10,578 nucleotides of DNA from contig JAFAMK010000404.1 of NCBI GenBank assembly GCA_019233415.1, forward strand, positions 1 through 10,578, given 5' to 3'. How positions within the stretch are numbered: position 1 is the stretch's first letter; every line of letters starts with the position of its first letter. The DNA is from Vulcanimicrobiota bacterium. Its GTDB lineage: Bacteria; Vulcanimicrobiota; Vulcanimicrobiia; Vulcanimicrobiales; Vulcanimicrobiaceae. This document shows positions 1-6,425 of this stretch, piece after piece. Below the pieces are notes generated by a model. That model did no database searches and was not told the origin of the DNA. It saw nothing but the letters and a program-made list of their open reading frames with translations. Position numbers and translations under genes: made by a program.

Positions 1-1
1 C

Positions 2-79
2 ACCATCCTCCGCCCGCTCCACATCATCGGCGGTCCCCAAACCGGCCTCGCCAACCCACAGTTCGGGGCAGTGCGTTAG
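2..79 (+). CDS. 3' end of an unidentified gene (partial)
   Basis: An open frame enters from the left edge and ends at TAG (77-79). It encodes 25 residues ending in NPQFGAVR. About 20 of the 25 codons end in G or C, as in the confident genes of this window and unlike a random frame. The stop overlaps the TAA stop of the convergent acetyltransferase gene inside the tetranucleotide TTAG (76-79). Too little protein is present to assign a family. It could still be a chance open frame, since only 78 bases are visible. Confidence 0.42.
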   Translation, partial: TILRPLHIIGGPQTGLANPQFGAVR

Positions 80-624
80 AGGACGAGACGCATCGTTGGG
101 CGGTGTGGGGCTGGGAGCGCGACGGCGCGGAAACCGGCGCGCGCGAACGCCGACGCAACGCCGGTGAAGAGGTTGCGCGTGGCACTCGGCGCGTGGGTGT
201 CGACCGGGTAGGCTTCGAGTGCGGTGACGTGCTCGCTGCGTGCGGCTTCGACTGCCGCGTTGATCAGGGCCGACATGACGCCGCGCTTGCGGTAGCCGCG
301 GCGGATGAAGAAACATGAGAGCACCCAGACCGGCGTGTCGTCGACACGCCGGGTGAGGTGTCCGCGGTCGAGCCACGGCAGCTCGTCGCGCGGCGTGAGC
401 TGGCACCAGCCGACGGCGCGGTCGCCGTCGAACGCGACGAGTCCCGGCGCCGGCCCGCGCTCGACGCGCGCGCGAAAGTCGGTGCGGTTTTCCTCGCGGG
501 GGCGCGTGTGGTACGCGCGGCCCAGCCGCCAATACATGCACCAGCAGCCGTTCGAGGCCCCGTTCTCGCCGAACAGGTCCTCGAACGCACTCCACCGCTG
601 CGCCGTCAGCGGCCGAATCGTCAG
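76..624 (-). CDS. GNAT family N-acetyltransferase
   Basis: Predicted 182-residue cytoplasmic GNAT acetyltransferase that would move an acetyl group from acetyl-CoA to an unknown amine. The N-terminus TIRPLTAQRW is a typical GNAT opening. A Cys-rich GCWCMYWR stretch (about residues 26-33) marks a GNAT subgroup. The acetyl-CoA loop is visible as RRGYRKRG (about 108-115), preceded by the strand VWVLSCFFI. Start choice: the only ATG/GTG/TTG upstream in frame is GTG at 744, which would add about 40 Arg-rich residues that are only a shadow of the peroxidase gene. The family N-terminus coincides with CTG (624-622), which overlaps the peroxidase TGA as CTGA, so I start there. It follows the peroxidase in the same transcript. 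Substrate is not inferable. Family call is firm, start less so. Confidence 0.85.
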   Translation of the reverse strand: MTIRPLTAQRWSAFEDLFGENGASNGCWCMYWRLGRAYHTRPREENRTDFRARVERGPAPGLVAFDGDRAVGWCQLTPRDELPWLDRGHLTRRVDDTPVWVLSCFFIRRGYRKRGVMSALINAAVEAARSEHVTALEAYPVDTHAPSATRNLFTGVASAFARAGFRAVALPAPHRPTMRLVL

Positions 625-1178
625 CGTTTCGCCAGTTCCGCTTCGAGCGTCTCGACGAGCGCGGGATCGTCCGGCGTCACGTCGGGCGCGAACCGCGCGA
701 CGACGTCGCCGCCGCGGCCGACGACGAACTTCTCGAAGTTCCACATGATGTCGTCGGGCTTGTTGCCGGCGAGCAGACCTTTCGATTCGAGCTTTTCGGT
801 GAGCTGGCCGCCCTCTTTCGGGCGCGCGGTCGGCTGCGCACGAACCAGCTCATCATACAGGGGATGACGCCCTTCGCCTTTGACGACGATCTTTTCGAAC
901 ATCGGGAACTGCACGCCGAAGCTGGTCTCGCAGAACTGCGCGATTTCTTCGTTCGTGCCGGGCTCTTGCGCACCGAACTCGTTGGCCGGGAACCCCAGCA
1001 CCATCAGCCCGGCATCGCGATAGCGCTCGTAGAGCGCTTCCAGCCCGGCATATTGCGGCGTCAAGCCGCACTGCGAGGCGACGTTGACGACGAGGAGCAC
1101 CTTGTCGCCGTACGCGCCCAGCGACGTCTCGGAACCGTCGATCCGTTTGACGGGGATTGTTTGCAACGCTTCGCTCAT
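621..1178 (-). CDS. Glutathione peroxidase family protein (Cys-type thiol peroxidase)
   Basis: 185-residue peroxidase of the GPx/BtuE family, expected to reduce hydrogen peroxide and organic hydroperoxides in the cytoplasm. Visible family marks: peroxidatic Cys37 in NVASQCGLT, the GFPANEFGAQEPG segment with Gln71, and WNFEKF with Trp146 and Asn147, completing the Cys-Gln-Trp-Asn site. A second cysteine, Cys83 in FCETSFGVQFPMF, is at the usual resolving position of bacterial Cys-type enzymes, which generally use thioredoxin rather than glutathione; thioredoxin use here is inferred. Length is normal for bacterial members with the longer middle segment (about 113-142). It starts at ATG 1178 behind a good ribosome site and is followed by the acetyltransferase with a 4-nt stop/start overlap. 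No signal peptide is seen. Confidence 0.95.
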   Translation of the reverse strand: MSEALQTIPVKRIDGSETSLGAYGDKVLLVVNVASQCGLTPQYAGLEALYERYRDAGLMVLGFPANEFGAQEPGTNEEIAQFCETSFGVQFPMFEKIVVKGEGRHPLYDELVRAQPTARPKEGGQLTEKLESKGLLAGNKPDDIMWNFEKFVVGRGGDVVARFAPDVTPDDPALVETLEAELAKR

Positions 1179-1184
1179 GCACCG

Positions 1185-1191
1185 CCTTTCC
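1185..1191 (-). promoter_or_regulatory. Ribosome binding site of the peroxidase gene
   Basis: On the minus strand GGAAAGG lies 6 nt upstream of ATG 1178. This supports that start. Confidence 0.6.
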
Positions 1192-1204
1192 GGCGCGCCA
1201 CAGC

Positions 1205-1228
1205 GCTGGCCCTGTCGGCTAGGGCAGC
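1205..1228. promoter_or_regulatory. Inverted repeat in the divergent intergenic region
   Basis: GCTG-G-CCCT (1205-1213) can pair with AGGGCAGC (1221-1228) across a 7-nt loop, giving an 8-bp GC-rich stem with one bulged G. It lies between the peroxidase start (1178, minus) and the DUF4129 start (1286, plus). No T-run follows on either side, so it is not a standard intrinsic terminator. It could be an operator or a 5' leader hairpin. I found no convincing -35/-10 pair in the 107-bp gap. Confidence 0.3.
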
Positions 1229-1285
1229 CTCGACGGGGTGCATCCCGAGCCGAGAGCGAACAGACGCTCGGTGCTCGGCCGTTTC

Positions 1286-1978
1286 ATGACGCGGCTCTTT
1301 CGGTATGCGCTGCTGGCGGCGGTCTTCGCCGTGGCACCGTGCTGCGCTGCGGCGGCCGGTGCAGGCGACCCGCGCGCGGTCGCGGCGAGCGTCGAACACG
1401 ACTTGCGCGTGCAGGACCAGCTTCCGAGCGACCATGGCCGGATGCTCATCGTCGACGGCGCGGGATCGGCGGGTTCCGCCGGTTCGGGCACCGCCGTCAC
1501 CACGCCCGCGATGGGGTCGTTGTTCACGACGTTCGCCTGGGTCGCGCTCGCCGCAGCGGTCGTCTTCATCGTCGTCTCGCTCGGCGCGGCGCTGCTCGAC
1601 CGGCGCGCCATCCCGGTCCGCGCGCTGCGCACCGCCGCCGCCGCGGACGACGAAGCCGTCGCAGCGTCACGCCGCGTGCTGATCTCCGCCGACGAGCTGG
1701 CCGCGGCGGGCCGCTACACCGAAGCGATCCACCAACTTCTCGCCGACGCGCTCACGACGCTGCGCCGCCGCATCGACGACGATCTCTCGGACGCGCTCAC
1801 CAGCCGTGAAATCCTGCGCGCGGTCGCGCTTGCGCCGTTGCAGCGCGGCGCACTCCACGACATGATCGCGTGCGTCGAAGAGACGTGGTTCGCGCGGCGC
1901 ACGGCGGCGCTCGACGACTACGCGGCCGTGCGCAGGAGCTTCGAGACGTTCACCGCCGGAAGCCCGGCAGCCGCATGA
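1286..1978 (+). CDS. DUF4129 domain membrane protein, first gene of the MoxR cluster
   Basis: Predicted 230-residue exported, membrane-anchored protein. The N-terminus (MTRLFRYALLAAVF..., ending in an AAAA segment near residue 22) looks like a Sec signal peptide. A single transmembrane helix spans about 78-103, followed by Arg-Arg. The C-terminal part (about 133-225) has the DUF4129 pattern: helix with AAAGRYTEAIHQLLADAL, then LTSREILRAV, then a VEETWFARR segment and a closing DDYAAVRRSFETF. In longer relatives this domain follows several helices or a transglutaminase core; this is a short form. GTG 1238 and GTG 1271 are in frame upstream, but ATG 1286 gives the cleanest signal sequence; no strong ribosome site marks any of them. 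It overlaps the DUF4350 gene by ATGA. The molecular role of DUF4129 is unknown; inferred part of a MoxR-linked envelope complex. Confidence 0.82.
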   Translation: MTRLFRYALLAAVFAVAPCCAAAAGAGDPRAVAASVEHDLRVQDQLPSDHGRMLIVDGAGSAGSAGSGTAVTTPAMGSLFTTFAWVALAAAVVFIVVSLGAALLDRRAIPVRALRTAAAADDEAVAASRRVLISADELAAAGRYTEAIHQLLADALTTLRRRIDDDLSDALTSREILRAVALAPLQRGALHDMIACVEETWFARRTAALDDYAAVRRSFETFTAGSPAAA

Positions 1979-3165
1979 ACGCCGCCGAGACGCCGCTGTT
2001 CTCCGTCCGGTTGATCGCTGGCTGGCTCGCGGCGGCCGCATTCGCCTGCGCGCTGTCGTTCTTCCTCATCACGCGCGATGCGAGCGCGGTCCGCCACGCC
2101 GACGAATCCGGATCGAACATCTACTCGCGCTCCGCGCTCGGGCACGCCGCGTTGTTCACGACGCTCCAGCGCCTGGGAATTCCCGTCGGAGAAAGCCACG
2201 GCAACGGCGGCGAGTCCGGCGTCGCGGTCGTCGTGATCGCCGAGCCGAATAGCGACCCGCAGACGCTCGCCCACGTCCGGCGCGTGCTGCGCGACGCGCG
2301 AGCCGTGCTGCTCGTCCTGCCGAAGCGCCGCGGTACCGCTGACGTCCAGAAGCCGGGACAGATTCGAACCGACGCGCTGCTGACGACCGACACCGTTTCG
2401 CGCGTCACCGGGACTTTCGACGACGCCGCCCAGGTCGAACGCGGCAACCCCGTCGTTCGGTGGAATGCGAACGCACCGTTCACCGGCGGACCGACCGCGG
2501 GCGATCTCCAGCTCGTGCGGTCGCGCGCGCTCGAACCGCTCGTCGCCGCGGATGGTGCGGTCGCGGTCGGCGCGCTGCGCGGGCGACGCGTCTACGTGCT
2601 GAGCGACCCCGACGTCATCGCGAACCACGGGCTCCTGACCGGGCACAACGCCGCGCTTGCGGTCGCGCTGATCACGGCGCTGCGCGGCACGAGCGGCGGG
2701 CGCGTCGTCTTCGACGAGGCGGCACACGGCTTCACCGCGCGCCCGTTCGGGATCATCGGTGCACTCTTCGACTTCCCGTTCGTCCTCGTGACCGTGCAGC
2801 TCGCGGTCGCCGTCGCGCTGTTGCTGTGGGCCGGCGCGGGACGGTTCGGCGCGCCGCGGCCGCGCGCACCGGCGCTGCCGGCGGGGAAGAGCAGCTTGAT
2901 CGAGAACGGCGCGCGCCTCGTCGAGCAAGTCGGGGCACTCGATCATCTGACGGCGCGCTACGCAGAAGCGCTCCTGCGCGAGACTGCGCAAAGGCTCCAC
3001 GCGCCGCGAAACCTCGACCGTGCTGAACTAGCCGCGTGGTTTGACCGTACCGGCCACCCGCTCACCATCCCCGCACCGCCACCCGTCCTCGACGCGGCCG
3101 CCGCCGTCGCGACCGCCCACGCCGTCCACCACTGGAGGAACGATGCTCTCGACGAACCTCGATGA
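1975..3165 (+). CDS. DUF4350 domain membrane protein
   Basis: 396-residue membrane protein. One N-terminal helix (about 10-32), then an extracytoplasmic domain of the DUF4350 type. Family marks are YSRSALGHAALFTTLQRLG near residue 50, alternating hydrophobic strands (VAVVVIAEP, AVLLVLP), the segment VLSDPDVIANHGL with a following HNAALAVALI, and RVVFDEAAHGF. A second helix (about 262-290) returns to a cytoplasmic tail of about 100 residues containing LTARYAEALLRETAQRLHAP. This is the usual two-helix layout of the family. ATG 1975 overlaps the preceding stop as ATGA; a longer open frame reaches back to 1870 but duplicates DUF4129 coding sequence. Function is unknown; genes of this family commonly sit beside moxR and DUF58 genes, as here. 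Confidence 0.85.
   Translation: MNAAETPLFSVRLIAGWLAAAAFACALSFFLITRDASAVRHADESGSNIYSRSALGHAALFTTLQRLGIPVGESHGNGGESGVAVVVIAEPNSDPQTLAHVRRVLRDARAVLLVLPKRRGTADVQKPGQIRTDALLTTDTVSRVTGTFDDAAQVERGNPVVRWNANAPFTGGPTAGDLQLVRSRALEPLVAADGAVAVGALRGRRVYVLSDPDVIANHGLLTGHNAALAVALITALRGTSGGRVVFDEAAHGFTARPFGIIGALFDFPFVLVTVQLAVAVALLLWAGAGRFGAPRPRAPALPAGKSSLIENGARLVEQVGALDHLTARYAEALLRETAQRLHAPRNLDRAELAAWFDRTGHPLTIPAPPPVLDAAAAVATAHAVHHWRNDALDEPR
3134..3138 (+). promoter_or_regulatory. Ribosome binding site fixing the MoxR start
   Basis: GGAGG stands 4 nt before ATG 3143, inside the end of the DUF4350 gene. It is the strongest Shine-Dalgarno match of the six-gene cluster. It argues for ATG 3143 over the in-frame upstream start at 3041, whose extra 34 residues are Pro/Ser/Arg-rich shadow sequence. 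Confidence 0.75.
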
Positions 3166-4108
3166 CGTCCGCCGCGACGCCGACGCGCTCAAGCGCGAAG
3201 TGCGCAAGGCGATCGTCGGTCAGGACGACGCGATCGACCTGATGCTCGCGAGCCTGCTGGTCGGCGGGCACGTCCTGCTCGAAGGTGTCCCGGGCACGGC
3301 AAAGACGCTCCTCTCGCAGACGTTCGCGGCGTCACTCTCGCTGACGTTCAACCGCATTCAGTTCACGCCCGACCTCATGCCCGGCGACGTGCTCGGCACG
3401 AACCTGTTCAACTTCCAGACGAACGAGTTCGTGCTGACGAAGGGCGCGATCTTCACCGAGCTGCTCCTCGCCGACGAGATCAATCGCAGCCCACCCAAGA
3501 CGCAAGCCGCGCTGCTACAGGCGATGAACGAGCGCGCGGTGACGATCGACGGGCGCGACTATCCGCTCGGCGACGGCTTCATGGTGATCGCGACGCAGAA
3601 CCCGATCGAGCAGCAGGGGACGTATCCGCTCCCCGAGGCGCAGCTCGACCGTTTCCTGTTCAAGATCACCATAGACTACCCGGACCGGGATCAGGAGATC
3701 GCGATCGTCGGCCGTCACGGTAACCGCTCCGCGATGCCGCACCTCGCCGACTTCGGGCTAAGCCCCGTCGCCGACCTCGACCGTCTGCGCGCGATTCGGC
3801 AAGCGGTCGCGGCGGTCACGCTGACGGAGCCGATCGTCGAGTACGTCGTCGACCTAGTGCGCGGGACGCGCGAGCACACGAGCCTGGAAGTCGGCGCGTC
3901 GCCGCGCGCGGCGACGATGCTCGCGGCCGCCTCGCGCGCGGTCGCGGTGTTGCGCGGACGCGATTTCGTCATCCCCGACGACGTCAAGGAACTCGTGCTC
4001 CCGACGTTGCGTCACCGCGTGGTCGCGAGCGCGTCGGCAGAGATCGAAGGGCTCTCGACCGACCGCATCCTGCGCCAGACGATCGAGCGCACGAGCGCGC
4101 CACGCTGA
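3143..4108 (+). CDS. MoxR family AAA+ ATPase
   Basis: 321-residue cytoplasmic AAA+ ATPase of the MoxR group. MoxR proteins form rings and act as chaperones with VWA-domain partners; the DUF58 protein encoded next is the obvious candidate. Visible motifs: VGQDDAI near residue 25, Walker A GVPGTAKT (48-55), the segment FTPDLMPGDVLG (74-85), Walker B LLLADE (107-112) followed by INRSPPKTQAALLQAM, sensor 1 IATQNP (149-154), LDRF (168-171) with the arginine-finger region, and sensor 2 around GASPRAATML in the C-terminal lid. All key ATPase residues are present and the length is standard. The start lies 23 bp inside the DUF4350 gene with a strong ribosome site, and the stop overlaps DUF58 as TGATG. 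Client and substrate are unknown. Confidence 0.96.
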   Translation: MLSTNLDDVRRDADALKREVRKAIVGQDDAIDLMLASLLVGGHVLLEGVPGTAKTLLSQTFAASLSLTFNRIQFTPDLMPGDVLGTNLFNFQTNEFVLTKGAIFTELLLADEINRSPPKTQAALLQAMNERAVTIDGRDYPLGDGFMVIATQNPIEQQGTYPLPEAQLDRFLFKITIDYPDRDQEIAIVGRHGNRSAMPHLADFGLSPVADLDRLRAIRQAVAAVTLTEPIVEYVVDLVRGTREHTSLEVGASPRAATMLAAASRAVAVLRGRDFVIPDDVKELVLPTLRHRVVASASAEIEGLSTDRILRQTIERTSAPR

Positions 4109-5415
4109 TGCGCCCGACGCGCCGCGCCGTCCTCGTGTTCGCGGCGCTCCTTCCGCTGCCGTGGTTGCTCGTGGTCGTCGCGCCGGCGCTCTGGACGTTC
4201 GCGTTCGACGCGAGCGCACTCGTGCTCGTCGTGCTCGCAACCGACGCCGTGTTGGCATTTCCGCGCCGGCGCCTGCAGCTCGAGCTGCGCGCGCCCGAGG
4301 CCGGCTTCGTCGGCGTCGCGATGCACGCAACGCTCGCACTCGACGCGGGTAGCGGCCGCCGTCCGACCGCGTTCGAGGTGATGCTCGACCTCGGCGGCGA
4401 GGCCGGCCCGTCGCTGGCGCACAACCCGTTCGCGGTCGGGACGAGCGCACCGTCAGAGGTCGAGATCGTGCCGCGGCGTCGCGGGCTCGCGCGCATCGAC
4501 GCGGCGTGGGTGCGCTGGCGCGGACCGCTCGGTTTCGTGCAGCAGACGCGCAGGTTCGCGCTCGACCGGGTAACGCGCGTCTTTCCGAGCGTACACGCGT
4601 CACGACCGGCTGCGTTCGATCTGCTGTTCCGCGACGCGCTGCTCGGCTCGAAATTGCAGCCGCACCGCGGCGAAGGGTCGGAGTTCGAGTCGCTGCGCGA
4701 CCACGCGGCCGGGATGGACGTTCGGTTCGTCGACTGGAAGCACTCGGCGCGCCATCGCAAGCTGCTCTCAAAGGAGTTCCGCGCGGAGCGCAACCACCCG
4801 GTCGTGCTCGCCTTCGACACCGGCCACCTGATGCGCGAGCCGCTGGACGGGCTCGCGCGGCTCGACCACGCGATCAACGCCGGGCTGCTGCTCGCGTGGC
4901 TCGCACTGCGCAGCGGCGACCTCGTCGGTGCGTACGGTTTCGATGCCCGGCCAGGTGCATTCGTCACGCCGGCGCGCGGCACGCACCGCTTCCGCCACCT
5001 TCAGCAGGTCTCGGCCGACCTCGCCTATGGCACCGACGAAACGAACTTCACACTCGGCCTCACGGCGCTCTCGGCGAGGCTCGACCGGCGCTCGCTCATC
5101 GTGCTGTTCACCGACTTCGTCGACACGGTCACCGCCGAGCTGCTGGTCGAAAACGTGCAGCGGCTCACGCGCCGCCATCTGGTCGTCTTCGTCGCGCTGA
5201 CCGACCCGCTGCCGTCGCGTATCCTCGGAGCACCACCCGATGCGGTGCGCCAGATGGCGCGCGCGGTCCTCGCCTATGACGTGCTGCGCGACCGCAGCAT
5301 CGTCTTCGAACGGCTGACGCGGATGGGGATTCACTGCTTGGACGTTCCGTCGGCACGGCTCTCCGCGTCGCTGTTGAACACCTACATCCGGATCAAGCAG
5401 CGAGGGCTGCTATAA
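4108..5415 (+). CDS. DUF58 domain (VWA-like) membrane protein
   Basis: 435-residue protein with two N-terminal helices (about 7-27 and 33-50), a beta-rich region, then the DUF58 core. The family signature is clear: RGEGSEFESLRD (187-198), GMDVRFVDWKHSAR (202-215) with Asp209-Trp210-Lys211, KEF (222-224), and the strand leading to FDTGHLM (236-242). The last motif sits where a VWA metal site (DxSxS) would be, but reads D-T-G-H-L, so the site is degenerate; many relatives have a similar DTG or DAG sequence. Further downstream SLIVLFTDFVDT is the next VWA-like strand. It is the likely partner of the MoxR ATPase, whose gene it overlaps as TGATG. It is followed by the SpoIIM-like gene with a TAATG overlap. 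Function unproven. Confidence 0.92.
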   Translation: MRPTRRAVLVFAALLPLPWLLVVVAPALWTFAFDASALVLVVLATDAVLAFPRRRLQLELRAPEAGFVGVAMHATLALDAGSGRRPTAFEVMLDLGGEAGPSLAHNPFAVGTSAPSEVEIVPRRRGLARIDAAWVRWRGPLGFVQQTRRFALDRVTRVFPSVHASRPAAFDLLFRDALLGSKLQPHRGEGSEFESLRDHAAGMDVRFVDWKHSARHRKLLSKEFRAERNHPVVLAFDTGHLMREPLDGLARLDHAINAGLLLAWLALRSGDLVGAYGFDARPGAFVTPARGTHRFRHLQQVSADLAYGTDETNFTLGLTALSARLDRRSLIVLFTDFVDTVTAELLVENVQRLTRRHLVVFVALTDPLPSRILGAPPDAVRQMARAVLAYDVLRDRSIVFERLTRMGIHCLDVPSARLSASLLNTYIRIKQRGLL

Positions 5416-6425
5416 TGGCCGCGACCCGCGAGGCGCCGGTCCTCAAGAGCCAGCAGTTTCGGCGCGAGCGCGAAGCGAGCTGGGACGAGCTGGAGGCGCT
5501 CGTCGAGCAGGCGCGCGTGCACGGCGTGCGCTCGTTCACGCCCGAGCAGGCCGAACGGTTCCCGATGCTCTACCGCTCGGTGCTCTCGTCGCTCTCGGTC
5601 GCCCGCGCGATCGCGCTCGACCGCGCGCTCGTCGCCTACCTTGACAACCTCGCGCTGCGCGCGTACCTGACGTTCTACGCACCGCCGCGCGACCCGCTCG
5701 CGGCAGCGGGCCGGTTCTTGCAGCACGGCTTTCCGGCGGCCGTGCGGACGCTGCACCGCCACGTCGCGATCGCATTCGTCGCCCTCGTCATCGGCGTCGT
5801 GACCGGCTTCGTCCTCGTGAACGGAAGCGAGAGCTGGTTCAGCACGCTGGTTCCGTCCGATCTTGCCGGCGGCCGCGGTGCCGCCAGCACGGCCGCCGAC
5901 CTGGTGCGCGACGAGTTGGCCGCGCCGGTCGGTCCAAACGTTCTCGACGGGATCGCGAACGTGCTGTTCTCACACAACACGCTCGTCGCGCTGCTGACGT
6001 TCGGGCTCGGCATGCTCGCCGGCGTCCCGGCCGTCCTGCTGACGATCTACCAGGGCGCGATCCTCGGCGCGTTCTTCGCACTCCACGTCCACCGTGGCCT
6101 CGGGCTCGCGTTCGCCGGCTGGGTCGGGATTCACGGCGTGACCGAGATGGCCGCGTTCACGCTGTTCGCCGCGGCGGGACTCCGGCTCGGCGAAATCCTG
6201 GTCTTTCCCGGGGAGACGTCACGCGCCGACGCGTTCGCGCTGCGAAGCGGCCCCGCTGCCAAGGTCGCCGTCGGAGCGGCGCTGATGCTGGCCCTTGCCG
6301 CGGTGCTCGAAGGCTACTTCCGCGCCGCGGTCCAGAGCACCGACCTACGGCTGACGATCGCGACGCTGAGCCTCGTCTTCTGGATCGTTTATTTTGCCCT
6401 CGCCGGTCGCCGGTGGCGCGCATGA
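5415..6425 (+). CDS. Stage II sporulation protein M-like (SpoIIM/DUF95) membrane protein
   Basis: 336-residue polytopic membrane protein. A soluble helical N-terminus (about 1-115) contains the family-typical WDELEALVEQARVHG and AYLTFYAPP segments. Helices are visible at about 116-136, 190-211, 214-235, 243-258, 277-297 and 311-330. The SpoIIM core shows HNTLVALLTFGLGML, YQGAILGAFF, and GIHGVTEMAAF (about 238-248), matching the conserved HGxxE region of the family, followed by AAGLRLG. ATG 5415 overlaps the DUF58 stop as TAATG. In Firmicutes SpoIIM takes part in septal peptidoglycan removal during engulfment; in non-sporulating bacteria relatives linked to MoxR clusters have no settled role. 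The name therefore implies fold, not sporulation. Confidence 0.88.
   Translation: MAATREAPVLKSQQFRREREASWDELEALVEQARVHGVRSFTPEQAERFPMLYRSVLSSLSVARAIALDRALVAYLDNLALRAYLTFYAPPRDPLAAAGRFLQHGFPAAVRTLHRHVAIAFVALVIGVVTGFVLVNGSESWFSTLVPSDLAGGRGAASTAADLVRDELAAPVGPNVLDGIANVLFSHNTLVALLTFGLGMLAGVPAVLLTIYQGAILGAFFALHVHRGLGLAFAGWVGIHGVTEMAAFTLFAAAGLRLGEILVFPGETSRADAFALRSGPAAKVAVGAALMLALAAVLEGYFRAAVQSTDLRLTIATLSLVFWIVYFALAGRRWRA

Noticed and set aside
625..744. Arg-rich N-terminal extension of the GNAT protein from GTG 744
   Set aside because: It is wholly inside the peroxidase gene and has the low-complexity Arg/Ala pattern of a shifted GC-rich frame.
1918..3000. Long minus-strand open frame (360 residues) opposite the DUF4350 gene
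   Set aside because: Arg/Glu-rich antisense shadow typical of GC-rich DNA, with no domain; the plus strand has recognisable families.
3854..4982. Two long minus-strand open frames opposite MoxR and DUF58
   Set aside because: Arg/Ser/Ala-rich composition and no motifs; the sense genes carry clear ATPase and DUF58 signatures.
5411..5416. A perfect TATAAT at the DUF58/SpoIIM junction
   Set aside because: It is formed by the last codon, TAA stop and overlapping ATG, with no -35 at the right distance, inside a coupled operon.
5415..6425. SpoIIM as evidence for sporulation
   Set aside because: SpoIIM-like proteins are common beside moxR genes in non-sporulating bacteria; no other sporulation gene is present.
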